Shown here: one piece after another, positions 25,401 through 32,161 of the stretch | How the letters are laid out: each line of letters starts with the position of its first letter | How positions within the stretch are numbered: position 1 is the first letter of the stretch | Assembly: GCA_009885805.1 (NCBI GenBank) | Contig: VFJZ01000011.1 | Coordinates: 1-33,050, forward strand | Direction of reading: 5' to 3' | DNA: 33,050 nucleotides | Source: Actinomycetota bacterium | GTDB taxonomy: Bacteria > Actinomycetota > Thermoleophilia > Gaiellales > F1-60-MAGs149 | Translations under genes and position numbers: made by a program | The notes under the pieces: generated by a model | Told to the model about the DNA's origin: nothing | What the model saw: only the letters and a program-made list of their open reading frames with translations | Database searches by the model: none

Positions 25401-26275
25401 CGACCGTCTCCGCGATGAGCTTCATCACGCGCATGATCTTCCTCGACGAGGCGACGTTCCCCGTCTTCGTGCCGCAGAACGAGGGCATGCTCGCGCCGGT
25501 GAACGTGATCGCGCCGAAGGGGTCGATCTTCAACCCGAACTACCCGCGCGCGTGCTTCGCCCGTTTCTGCCAGGTGCAGCGCGCCGTCGACCTCGCGCTG
25601 CGGGCGCTGGCGCCGGTGATCCCGAACCAGATCACCGCCGGCAACTCCGCGCACCTCGGCTTTCTCGCGTACTCCGGGTTCGACAAGGAGGAGGGCGAGT
25701 ACTGGGTGTACCTGGAGGTGGATGAGGGCTCCTACGGCGGCCGCCCGGGCCGCGACGGCCTCGACTCCGTCGACTGCCTGATCGCGAACACCCGCAACAA
25801 CCCGATCGAGGAGCTCGAGTGGCGCTTCCCGATGCGCACCGAGCGTTACGAGCTGCGCGACGACACCTGCTCCGCCGGACAGTGGCGCGGCGGCATCGGG
25901 ATGGTGCGCGTCAACCGCTTCCTCGTCGACACCATCGTCACCTGCGAGGGTGACCGCTACGAGTCCGACCCGCCGTGGGGCATCTTCGGCGGCCACGAGG
26001 GCACGCTCGGCCACGGCAAGGTGACCGCACCGGACGGCAGCGTCGAGATGTGGCCGGCGAAGTTCACCGGCAAGGTGCTTCACGCGGGGTCGACGATCGA
26101 GCTTGCGGCGCCGAGCTCCGGCGGGTATGGCGAGCCGCTGCTGCGCGACCCCGCAGCCGTCCTGAGCGACGTCCTCGACGGGTTCACGACCGCCGAGCTG
26201 GCGGAGCGCGACTACGGCGTCGTCATCCGCGACGGCCGCCTCGACGATGCAGCGACCGTGGCGCGGCGCTCGTGA
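22439..26275 (+). CDS. Fused HyuA-HyuB ATP-dependent hydantoinase / 5-oxoprolinase-like enzyme
   Basis: A single frame of 1278 aa. HyuA part (about 1-690): MKRIGVDVGGTFTDLILVDE is the ATPase phosphate loop, LLHGTTVATNITLTHTGAEV follows, and VVTLDIGGTSADIGVAAGG is the second ASKHA motif. HyuB part (from about 705): ILMRVVGGAFAAIAKEMAGV, IRESEDLGAGIFDAEGNNLA, DIILHNDPYGGATHSPDVAI. Separate HyuA and HyuB subunits are usual in bacteria; fusion of this length occurs in eukaryotic 5-oxoprolinase. The family uses ATP to open cyclic amides such as N-methylhydantoin or 5-oxoproline. GGAGG 7 bases upstream and the ATGA overlap support ATG 22439. Both halves look complete, so it should be active. Confidence 0.92.
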   Translation: MKRIGVDVGGTFTDLILVDEEAGRVTVDKIASTPDDPARGVVEGIERLCRKAGVTLAEVDNLLHGTTVATNITLTHTGAEVGMITTEGFRDILHIARHKKPLNFSLQQELPWQSRPLVKRRHRLTVPERITVPDGEVLVPLDEDAVRDRVRQLKAAGVESVAVCFLHSYLNPAHEQRVKEILVEEFPEAFLSISNEVLPLYREFERFSTVALNAYVGPKVSRYLERFDAAMRAAGFRHGVQLMQSSGGMATVESASTRPVNMLMSGPVAGLIGGIWAGRAAGFDNVVTLDIGGTSADIGVAAGGQLRMRHLLDTRIGDYQAMVPMVDIDTIGAGGGSIAYVDQGGVFRVGPQSAGADPGPACYGRGGVLPTSTDAQLALGRLRDDRGLLGGGMTLDRSLAERAVQTLADELGTSLEAAALGALQVQKYGMTQAIELNSVRRGYDPREFTLVAAGGAGPLFACDIALELEIARVLVPPHPGIIAATGLLATDLQHEFVATERHALKALDTARVDARYAELVAQATAQLDADAVPQERRLIRRLADCRYSGQGYEVRTEVPAGAVDAAWVEELKERFHTAHEAEYGHRFDAPIEIINIRVVGIGRVDELQAAAIERGTGDPSGAVTLEREVVFDVDGVAERHLTPFYEREGLRAGDRFTGPAIVEQYDTTTVIPPGLVAEIDAVGNIVIDCTVPPRSAASRGSSLSTPILMRVVGGAFAAIAKEMAGVLYRMSYSSIIRESEDLGAGIFDAEGNNLAESDSTPMFMGAMPKIVKNVIARLGDDIHEGDIILHNDPYGGATHSPDVAIVMPIFVDGRIVGYSGASAHVLDIGGAYPGLAIDLVDNWSEGNIYRAVKIQDKGVWQEGLWKHILENVRTPSFNNGDIRAMIAACELAKRRFADLVVRYGEETISSISQAWIDYSESMLRKEIAKVPDGRYETEVGWLDDDGVTRGKKLPVQVAVIIEGDEITFDLTGSSDEVPTGYNCPYEGTTVSAMSFITRMIFLDEATFPVFVPQNEGMLAPVNVIAPKGSIFNPNYPRACFARFCQVQRAVDLALRALAPVIPNQITAGNSAHLGFLAYSGFDKEEGEYWVYLEVDEGSYGGRPGRDGLDSVDCLIANTRNNPIEELEWRFPMRTERYELRDDTCSAGQWRGGIGMVRVNRFLVDTIVTCEGDRYESDPPWGIFGGHEGTLGHGKVTAPDGSVEMWPAKFTGKVLHAGSTIELAAPSSGGYGEPLLRDPAAVLSDVLDGFTTAELAERDYGVVIRDGRLDDAATVARRS

Positions 26276-26379
26276 ATCCCGCGGGCGTCGTGGTGCTCCA
26301 CTACGACCGGGCCTACGACGCCATCGCTGCCTACACGGGGCAGCCCGTCCGGGCAGTCGCGCCGCTCGGCTCCCTCTGA
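26272..26379 (+). pseudogene. C-terminal remnant of a VapC-type PIN toxin
   Basis: After the HyuAB stop (overlapped by GTG 26272) the frame reads [20 protein letters not shown] and ends VAPLGSL then TGA. The LHYDRxYDxIA-x-x-T-G-Q-P pattern and a final GSL are the usual last ~28 residues of VapC proteins, including the last acidic residue of the PIN site. The first ~100 residues are missing, so only the tail survives. No antitoxin is present. Confidence 0.65.
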
Positions 26380-26387
26380 TCTGAGGG

Positions 26388-26401
26388 CGTCTGCGGAAGC
26401 G

Positions 26402-26414
<13 letters not shown>
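26388..26414. terminator. 9-bp perfect hairpin between convergent gene remnants
   Basis: CGTCTGCGG (26388-26396) and CCGCAGACG (26406-26414) pair fully around a 9-base loop. A second small stem, CCCTC/GAGGG (26372-26387), sits just before it and covers the end of the VapC remnant. There is no T-run. The position between a plus-strand and a minus-strand gene end fits a bidirectional, factor-assisted terminator. It overlaps the last codons of the UvrA-like remnant. Confidence 0.5.
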
Positions 26415-26652
<238 letters not shown>

Positions 26653-26659
<7 letters not shown>

Positions 26660-27594
26660 GGGCGGAACTGGAGGAGTTCGGCTTCCGGCTCGGCCACATC
26701 GAGGACATCGGGTCCTACCGGGTCGAATACGCCCGCGCGATCGATTCGGGTGAACTGAACCACGACGGGTTGATCCGATCCGCCGTCATCGGGGACGAGG
26801 CCTCGATGAGCGAGCTGCTCGCCTGGACGGACGACGGGGAGACGGCCATCGCTGACCGGAGCTCGGCCACGGCGTCCACGGAGCGCACCTTCCCGCGGCG
26901 CGAGCTGCTGCACGTGCGGTCGTTCTACCCGTCGTTCGAGTGGGCGATCGAGGCGGCGCCGTCCCCGCGGAACGCACTGCGCGTTCCGCTCGCACAGGCG
27001 CGGGTCGGCCTGGTGTCCCCCGCCAGCGGGTACGAACGCGGCCAGCGGCGGTTCTCGCTCGGCGACGAGAACGACGCGAGCTTCCGCGCGAGACCCTCTC
27101 CGTGCTCGCCGCGGAGGGCGTGGTCGGCGGGACGGCGGAGCGGGCGTTCGCGTTGATGGGCTACATCCCGGACACGGGGCCGCTGCTCGAGGAGACCGGC
27201 CCGCGCATGGCGTCCGAACTGCTTGCCGACGCCGTCGATCTGGTGCTGCTCGTCCCCGCCTGATCGGTCTGCCAGCAGTCGGTCGGGCTGCTACAGCGGG
27301 TGCTCGCCGAGCACGGCCTCGCGACGGTGTCGATCACGCAGGTGCGCGAGGTGACGGCGCAGGTGCGTCCCTCGTTGGCGTGCCTCGTCGAGACCCCGTT
27401 CGGACTCACGCTCGGGGCGGTCGGTGACGTCGCCGCGCACCGGTCGGATTGTGCGGGCGACGCTGGCCGAGGCGGAGCGTCGACACCCGCCGGGCACGAT
27501 CGTCGACCTCGGCGAGCGCTGGACGCTCGACGACGAGCGTGACCGGCAACTGGCGGTCGAGGACGTCCCGCCCGACGCTCCTGCGGGAGGATAG
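26653..27594 (+). pseudogene. Decayed glycine/betaine/sarcosine/D-proline reductase selenoprotein B-like gene with UGA at the Sec position
   Basis: Three frame segments make one protein. Segment 1 (to about 27087): [40 protein letters not shown], then VPLAQARVGLVSPASGYERG. Segment 2: ETLSVLAAEGVVGGTAERAF, ALMGYIPDTGPLLEETGPRM, VDLVLLVPA, TGA (27261-27263), SVCQQSVGLLQRVLAEHGLA. Segment 3 (from about 27445): RIVRATLAEAERRHPPGTIV, ending at TAG 27594. MGYIP...LLEET...DLVLLVPA-U-x-x-C is the GrdB/PrdB-like family signature, and the TGA is exactly at the Sec/Cys position. About 30 residues are missing at 27087, an extra T near 27444 shifts the frame, and the 5' end abuts the UvrA-like remnant. 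The gene is broken, but the UGA is probably ancestral selenocysteine, not damage. Confidence 0.65.
27261..27296 (+). promoter_or_regulatory. Bacterial SECIS-like stem-loop next to the in-frame UGA
   Basis: Downstream of TGA 27261-27263, CTG (27269-27271) pairs with CAG (27294-27296). After a CC/A internal loop, AGCAG (27274-27278) pairs with CTGCT (27288-27292), leaving a 9-base apical loop TCGGTCGGG. The loop holds GGTC at 27281-27284, 17 bases after the TGA, the element and spacing known for SelB recognition in fdhF-type genes. It overlaps coding sequence, as bacterial SECIS elements do. GC-rich DNA forms hairpins easily, so this is suggestive only. Confidence 0.45.
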
Positions 27595-27595
27595 A

Positions 27596-27937
27596 GTGCA
27601 GGTGATGGTGCTCGCTCGGTTACGACGGCACGGTTCGTGGGCGGCGCTGGCCGCGGCGGCGCTGCTGCTCGTGGGCGGTGTCGGCTGCGCCATGGCCGCC
27701 TCTCCCTCGACGGCGCATCACGACGACGGTGACGCTCTCGCCGGCGCGTGCGTCGTAGTCGTCTGCGCCCTCGCCGTCGTGACGATCGTCGGCGTCGTCC
27801 TCCGCCGCCCTCGGAGTTCGGCGGGGCCGCGCCCGCCGGTGTGGGCCCGGCGGCTGTCGATCGCCCCATCGAAGCGACCCGGGCGGCGATTTCATCCGCA
27901 GGCGCCGGCGCTCGCTACCGTTCGCCTGCGCTGCTGA
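27596..27937 (+). CDS. Small two-helix membrane protein, DUF6153-like
   Basis: 113 aa. A short basic start (LARLRRHGSW) leads into hydrophobic segment 1, AALAAAALLLVGGVGCAMAA. A His-rich linker (STAHHDDGD) follows, then hydrophobic segment 2, AGACVVVVCALAVVTIVGVV, and a basic Pro/Arg-rich cytoplasmic tail ending ALATVRLRC. This layout, with the linker histidines and the short conserved C-terminal end, recalls DUF6153 proteins, which often sit beside copper genes in actinobacteria. The multicopper oxidase 68 bases downstream fits that. GTG 27596 has GGGAGG 5 bases upstream; ATG 27605 is an alternative. A role in copper handling is inferred. Confidence 0.6.
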   Translation: MQVMVLARLRRHGSWAALAAAALLLVGGVGCAMAASPSTAHHDDGDALAGACVVVVCALAVVTIVGVVLRRPRSSAGPRPPVWARRLSIAPSKRPGRRFHPQAPALATVRLRC

Positions 27938-28005
27938 TCTCGGTCGTCGTCTCCGTCGCCGTCCCGCTCGGGGCTGCGCCATGACATCGACGTGAGGAGC
28001 ACCAG

Positions 28006-29562
28006 ATGCTGAATGAGCGAGACGCCGCTTCGCGCGGCACCGTCGTCATCGGCCGCCGTGGGTTTCTGCTCGGCGCGGCCGGTGGCCTCCTGACCCTGAG
28101 CGGCTGCGGGTTCGGCGGCGACCATGCGATGGACGGGGAGCACGGGATGTCCGGGATGTCGGGCATGGGCGGTCCGGCGACGACCGGGGGCAGCGGCGCG
28201 CCGATGGTGCCGGTGCCCACGGGCCCGGCACCGACCGGGCCGATCGGCGTCACCACGACGCTGCGTGCCGCGCCGACGGTGGTGCAGATCGGCGGCCGCC
28301 AGGTCGAGACGTGGGCCTACAACGACACCCTTGACCTGCCCACGCTCCGGCTGCGGGCAGGCGAGCGGGTTCAGGCCACGCTCTCGAACGCGCTGCCGGA
28401 GGACACGACGATCCACTGGCACGGCGTCGCCCTCCGGAACGCAATGGACGGCCTGCCGGGCATGACGCAGGACCCGGTGCGGCCCGGCGAGTCCTTCCTG
28501 TACGACTTCGTCGCGCCCGACCCCGGGACGTACTTTTTCCACCCGCATCTGGGCACGCAGGCTGACCGTGGCCTGCTCGGCGTGCTGGTCGTCGAGGATC
28601 CGGCCGAGCCGTTCGTGTACGACGCGGACGTGGTCGTGACGCTCGACGACTGGCTTGACGGCATCGACGGCCGCACCCCCGACGCGCAGTTCCGCGAGTT
28701 GCAGCAGGGCGGCGACATGCACGCCGGCCACGCGATGCCCGGGATGGTCGCGACCGACACGCCGCTCGGGTCCGACGACGGCGGCGACGTCGACTATCCG
28801 CTCCACCTGATCAACGGCCGGCCGCCGGAGGATCCCGCGACGATCCGCGTCGAGGCCGGGCAGCGCGTACGGCTGCGGCTTGTCAACGCCGCCGCCGACA
28901 CCGCTTACCGCGTCGCGATCGACGGCCACGCCATGCGCGTCACGCACGCCGACGGCTGGCCGGTCGAGCCGGTCGAGGTCGACGCCCTCGTGATCGGTAT
29001 GGGCGAGCGCTACGACGTGCTCGTCGACGTCACGGCCGGCGCCTGGCAGCTGTACGCCGCCTGCGAGGGAAAGCCCGGCGCCACACGGGCCATTCTCCGC
29101 ACCACCGGATCGTCGGCGCCGACTCCGTCCACGGAGGCGCGTCCCAGGGGACTAACCGGACGGCTCCTCGACGAGGCGACGCTCGTGCCGACCGAGGCGG
29201 CCCGGCTCGCGCCGGGAACGCCGAATCGGGAGATCGAGGTGCTCCTGACCGGCGGGATGGGCGGCTACGACTGGGGCATCGGCGACGGCCGCTACCCGGA
29301 TACGGCCCCGATCAGTCTCGCCCGCGACGAGCGCGTTCGTCTGCTGCTGACGAACGACGCGATGATGTGGCACCCGATGCACCTGCACGGCCACACGTTC
29401 GCCGTTGCCCCGACCGGGGTGCGGCGCGACACGGTGAAGGTCAGGCCGATGAGTACGGTCGTCATCGACGTCGTCGCCGACAACCCGGGCCGCTGGATGC
29501 TGCACTGCCACAACGCGTACCACCTCGCCGCCGGCATGGCGGCCGACGTCATGGTGGCGTGA
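28006..29562 (+). CDS. Secreted multicopper oxidase lipoprotein
   Basis: 518 aa with a signal that has twin arginines and a lipobox: RRGFLLGAAGGLLTLSGC (R17-R18, lipidated C34). A Met/Gly/His-rich linker (DHAMDGEHGMSGMSGMGG) may hold copper. All four copper motifs are present: HWHG (137-140), HPHLG (179-183), HPMHLHGH (456-463) and HCHNAYHLAAGM (500-511) with the T1 Cys501, His506 and axial Met511. It would oxidise Cu(I) or phenolic substrates at the outer membrane face. GAGGAG about 7 bases before ATG 28006. It overlaps the convergent DUF3817-like gene by 14 bases. Likely function is copper tolerance (CueO/CopA-like); laccase-like activity is the alternative. Confidence 0.92.
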   Translation: MLNERDAASRGTVVIGRRGFLLGAAGGLLTLSGCGFGGDHAMDGEHGMSGMSGMGGPATTGGSGAPMVPVPTGPAPTGPIGVTTTLRAAPTVVQIGGRQVETWAYNDTLDLPTLRLRAGERVQATLSNALPEDTTIHWHGVALRNAMDGLPGMTQDPVRPGESFLYDFVAPDPGTYFFHPHLGTQADRGLLGVLVVEDPAEPFVYDADVVVTLDDWLDGIDGRTPDAQFRELQQGGDMHAGHAMPGMVATDTPLGSDDGGDVDYPLHLINGRPPEDPATIRVEAGQRVRLRLVNAAADTAYRVAIDGHAMRVTHADGWPVEPVEVDALVIGMGERYDVLVDVTAGAWQLYAACEGKPGATRAILRTTGSSAPTPSTEARPRGLTGRLLDEATLVPTEAARLAPGTPNREIEVLLTGGMGGYDWGIGDGRYPDTAPISLARDERVRLLLTNDAMMWHPMHLHGHTFAVAPTGVRRDTVKVRPMSTVVIDVVADNPGRWMLHCHNAYHLAAGMAADVMVA

Positions 29563-29878
29563 CCGGCGCGCGCCGCTCCTCGCGGACGAGGTCGAACGAG
29601 CCGAAGTACGGGCAGGCCGCTCCGAGCACGATCACGATCAGCCCGGTCGTCACGGACAGCGTTCGCAGTCGCATCGCGACCGCCGCCGCCGCTGTCATGA
29701 CCATGTACATGATGCCGTGCGAGAGGCCGAACGTGAAGGTCGCGGGCTGCGGCTTACCGAGAAGGAACGCGCAGAGCATCAGACCGGTGTAGAGCACGGA
29801 GTGGACGAGGCTCAGCACCATCAGGTTGCGGCGGCTCAGGATCCGGGCCGCCGGTGTTGTCCATCGGCTGGCTGCCAT
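29549..29878 (-). CDS. Small membrane protein, DUF3817-like
   Basis: 109 aa starting MAASRWTTPAARILSRRNLM. Three hydrophobic helices: MVLSLVHSVLYTGLMLCAFL, GLSHGIMYMVMTAAAAVAMR and LSVTTGLIVIVLGAACPYFG. The His in SLVHSVLY and the GLSHGI(M/A)Y motif at the second helix, plus a final PYFGSFDLVREER, are the DUF3817 pattern. No function is known. ATG 29878 is the first start compatible with the family; a longer frame upstream is R/C-rich and antisense to the next gene's promoter region. It is divergent from the amidotransferase (44-base gap) and convergent with the multicopper oxidase. Confidence 0.65.
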   Translation of the reverse strand: MAASRWTTPAARILSRRNLMVLSLVHSVLYTGLMLCAFLLGKPQPATFTFGLSHGIMYMVMTAAAAVAMRLRTLSVTTGLIVIVLGAACPYFGSFDLVREERRAPVTPP

Positions 29879-29922
29879 CGCGAGCGCGCACCGTACCGCA
29901 CCCCAGCGGCGAAGATACCGGC

Positions 29923-30639
29923 ATGCGCCCCGTCCTTGTCTGCACGCACGGCTCGCGTCCCGGCCGGAATCTGATGACCGACGTCCTCGCCGAGGTGGGG
30001 ATGCCATCGATGGGCGCGAACCTCGTCGCGGACGATCCGCTGCCGCCGCTCGAGGAGGTCTCGGCCGTCGTCAGCTTCGGCGGTCTGATGAGCGTCCTCG
30101 ACATCGAACAGTTCCCGTTCCTCGTCGCGGAGCGGCGACTGCTTGCCGACGCCGTCGCTGCCGGTACGCCGGTGTTGGGGATCTGCCTCGGTGCGCAGCT
30201 CCTCTCGCTCGCCGCGGGCGGCGGCGTGTTCAGGTTGCCGGCGCGGTTCGTCGACTTCCCCGAACTCGTGCGTGAACCGGCCGCGGCCGACGACCCGGTC
30301 TTCGCCGCCCTGCCGACATCGCTGCAGGTCGTCGAGTGGCACGAGGACGCCGTCGACGCGCCGGCCGGCGCGACGATCCTCGCGCAGACCCCGTGCACGG
30401 GCTGCTCCGTCTACCGGGTCGGTGCCGCCGCCTGGGGGACGCAGATCCACCTCGAACTCGACGGCGACACGATGGCGGCGCTGATGACGGAGCCGGCCGA
30501 GCGGGAGGCGCTCGCCGAGGTCGGTGTCGACCCGGCCTGGTTCGCCGAGACGGCCGCGCGCGTGCTCGCGACGCAGGCGCCGTCCGCGCGTCCGGTGATG
30601 GCGGCGTTCGCCGGCGTCGTTCGCGACCGGGAGGCGTAG
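29923..30639 (+). CDS. Class I glutamine amidotransferase-like protein
   Basis: 238 aa. The nucleophile elbow is TPVLGICLGAQLLSLAAGGG with C88. Catalytic H176 and E178 are in GTQIHLELDGDT. VVSFGGLMSVLDIEQFPFL is the oxyanion strand (usual pattern G-G-x-M-x-V). These are the triad of stand-alone GATase domains such as GMP-synthase-like and gamma-glutamyl hydrolase-like proteins. No synthetase partner is encoded nearby, so it may act on gamma-glutamyl compounds by itself. ATG 29923 is chosen from the family start MRPVLVCTH; no clear ribosome binding site is visible. Followed after 7 bases by the DUF429 gene, so probably co-transcribed. Confidence 0.85.
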   Translation: MRPVLVCTHGSRPGRNLMTDVLAEVGMPSMGANLVADDPLPPLEEVSAVVSFGGLMSVLDIEQFPFLVAERRLLADAVAAGTPVLGICLGAQLLSLAAGGGVFRLPARFVDFPELVREPAAADDPVFAALPTSLQVVEWHEDAVDAPAGATILAQTPCTGCSVYRVGAAAWGTQIHLELDGDTMAALMTEPAEREALAEVGVDPAWFAETAARVLATQAPSARPVMAAFAGVVRDREA

Positions 30640-30646
30640 GCGCGAG

Positions 30647-31240
30647 ATGCCTGCCGTTGCCGGACTCGATGCCGCCCGCGGCGGCTGGGTCGCCGTCGTG
30701 ACCGAGGACGGGAGCTTCATCCGCGCGTTCATCGCACCGACGTTCCGGGACGCGCTCGCCGAGCTCGCCGACGCGGCCGTGATCGGCGTCGATATCCCGA
30801 TCGGACTGCCGGAGTCCGGCGCGCGCGCCGCCGATGTCGCTGCTCGCGCGTTCATCGGTCCGCGGCGCAGCAGCGTCTTCGCCACGCCCACCCGGGCGGC
30901 GATCGAGTGCCCGAGCTACGCCGAGGCGCGGCGGGTGCTGCCGTCGCTGTCGGCGCAGTCGTACGCGCTCGGCACGAAGATCCTCGACGTCGAGGCCGAC
31001 CTCGACGACCGCGTCTGCGAGGTCCACCCCGAGGTCTCGTTCACGGCGCTCGCCGGTCGCCACCTGCGTCACTCGAAACGAAGCTGGAACGGCCAGATGG
31101 AACGCCGCCGGCTGCTCGCGGGCGCCGGTATCGAGCTTCCGGACGAACTCGACGGCGGCGGCGCGGCGGCAGCGGACGACGTCCTCGACGCGGCGGTCGT
31201 CCCCAGGTCGTCTTCCGGGTCGAGCATGGGCATGCTGTGA
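30647..31240 (+). CDS. DUF429 protein, C-terminus lost by junction with antitoxin DNA
   Basis: 197 aa. VAGLDAARGGWVAVV, VIGVDIPIGLPESGARAADV, RRSSVFATPTRAAIECPSY and VCEVHPEVSFTALAG are the DUF429 (RNase H-like fold, predicted nuclease) signatures; the early Asp, D-I-P-I-G-L and E-V-H-P-E hold the likely metal ligands. The good match ends at DDVLDAAVV (about 31200). The family normally continues about 25 residues further (D-x-L-D-A-x-x-x-A-x-x-A), but here the frame ends in PRSSSGSSMGML, antitoxin DNA read in the wrong frame. The core may still fold. ATG 30647 follows the amidotransferase stop by 7 bases. Confidence 0.75.
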   Translation: MPAVAGLDAARGGWVAVVTEDGSFIRAFIAPTFRDALAELADAAVIGVDIPIGLPESGARAADVAARAFIGPRRSSVFATPTRAAIECPSYAEARRVLPSLSAQSYALGTKILDVEADLDDRVCEVHPEVSFTALAGRHLRHSKRSWNGQMERRRLLAGAGIELPDELDGGGAAAADDVLDAAVVPRSSSGSSMGML

Positions 31241-31303
31241 TCTCGCGAACGCCCGGTCTCCTCGACCTCGCTGGCGCCGTCCGGGTAGCTCCCGCCGCGT
31301 CCG
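31204..31303 (+). pseudogene. Remnant of an AbrB/MazE-type antitoxin next to vapC
   Basis: In frame 1 the bases read QVVFRVEHGHAVISRTPGLL then DLAGAVRVAPAASG. This matches the C-terminal half of the SpoVT/AbrB swapped-hairpin antitoxins (D-x-V-x-F-x-V-E-x-G-x-A-V-x-x-R-T-P-x-x-L-x-L-A-G). The N-terminal hairpin and the usual C-terminal helix that neutralises the toxin are absent. There is no start codon, and the frame is joined upstream to DUF429 coding sequence. It directly precedes the vapC start, the normal antitoxin-toxin order. Confidence 0.6.
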
Positions 31304-31696
31304 GTGAGCGCGTTCCTCGATACGAACATCCTGATACACCATCTCACCGGGGATCCCCCTGATCTCGGCGCTCGCGCGACGGCATTCCTGACGCAGGCGG
31401 ACGAACTGCTCCTCGTCGACCTCGTCGTCGCCGAGACCGTGTACGTGCTCGAATCGTTCTACGATGAGCCACGCGAACGCGTCGCGTTGCTGGTGCGCGC
31501 GATCCTCGGCTTCCCGGCCGTCCGCGTGCTCGACGACGGGCTCCTGCGTCGAGCACTCGAGGTCTACGAGCACGACCGCCTGGACTTCGCGGACGCCTAT
31601 CTCGTCGCATCGGCCGAGCGCAGCGGCGTCGGCGCTGTGGCCTCGTTCGACCGCAGCATCGATCGCGCGAGCGGGGTGCGAAGGGTCGAACCCTGA
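31304..31696 (+). CDS. VapC-type PIN-domain RNase toxin
   Basis: 130 aa. All four acidic residues of the PIN active site can be seen: D6 (SAFLDTNIL), E44 (VVAETVYVLE), D97 (LDFADAYLVA) and D116 (VASFDRSID). These coordinate Mg2+ for RNA cleavage, in many VapCs of tRNA. GTG 31304 is the start because FLDTN follows closely; no ribosome binding site is obvious, consistent with past coupling to an antitoxin. The antitoxin in front is a fragment, so the toxin is either silent, neutralised by another antitoxin, or tolerated. The gene itself looks intact. Confidence 0.85.
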   Translation: MSAFLDTNILIHHLTGDPPDLGARATAFLTQADELLLVDLVVAETVYVLESFYDEPRERVALLVRAILGFPAVRVLDDGLLRRALEVYEHDRLDFADAYLVASAERSGVGAVASFDRSIDRASGVRRVEP

Positions 31697-31710
31697 CTTC
31701 GGCAGGCGGC

Positions 31711-32106
31711 TCAGGTCGGCGTCGGCGAGAGATGCTCGTGGACGGCGAGCCACGCCCCGTCGGCCTGGCGCTGGAAGATGATTGTCTCCCGCTCGTCGCT
31801 GTCGACCTCGCCGTCGTGCGAGGCGCTGCGCGTGCGGACGCGATGGGAGAAGACGGCGACATCGCCGAGGACCTGGACGCGGCGGTCGTCCGACGTGCAC
31901 TGAAGCACGTGGAACCCATCCTCGGCCACCAGGCGGTCCCACTCCGCCTGCCACACGGCGCGCGATTCGAGCCGGCCGGGGGTCGTGTAGAACACGAACG
32001 TCGCGTCGGGTGTGAACGACGCGAAGTACCGCTCACGGTCGTGGCCACCGAACGCCTCGATGCACGCGTCGGCCGCGGCGAGGACCGCCTGCTCGTCGGG
32101 ATTCAT
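31711..32106 (-). CDS. NTF2-like (SnoaL/DUF4440) protein
   Basis: 131 aa starting MNPDEQAVLAAADACIEAFG. The conical NTF2 fold shows as an N-terminal helix pair, then HDRERYFASFTPDATFVFYT, VAVFSHRVRTRSASHDG and ERETIIFQRQADGAWLAVHE, ending HLSPTP. Residues H, D and R on the inner sheet could bind a small ligand. Proteins like this are ketosteroid isomerase-like or of unknown function. ATG 32106 is the start consistent with the fold. Convergent with vapC, divergent from the acyl-CoA synthetase (55-base gap). Confidence 0.75.
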   Translation of the reverse strand: MNPDEQAVLAAADACIEAFGGHDRERYFASFTPDATFVFYTTPGRLESRAVWQAEWDRLVAEDGFHVLQCTSDDRRVQVLGDVAVFSHRVRTRSASHDGEVDSDERETIIFQRQADGAWLAVHEHLSPTPT

Positions 32107-32125
32107 CCGCGCGATGGTAGAGGAA

Positions 32126-32154
32126 TTGCGGCCGGCGCGGTCGGCGCCTAGACT
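32126..32154 (+). promoter_or_regulatory. Promoter of the acyl-CoA synthetase gene, probably leaderless
   Basis: TTGCGG (32126-32131), a spacer of exactly 17 bases and TAGACT (32149-32154) form a good housekeeping-type promoter. Transcription would begin 7-8 bases later, at or next to the ATG at 32162, so the mRNA would have no leader; consistently there is no Shine-Dalgarno sequence before that ATG. Confidence 0.5.
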
Positions 32155-32161
32155 CGGCGGC

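Noticed and set aside
24548-26083. 511-codon minus-strand frame rich in D/V/R
   Set aside because: Perfect antisense of the HyuB half; no family motifs.
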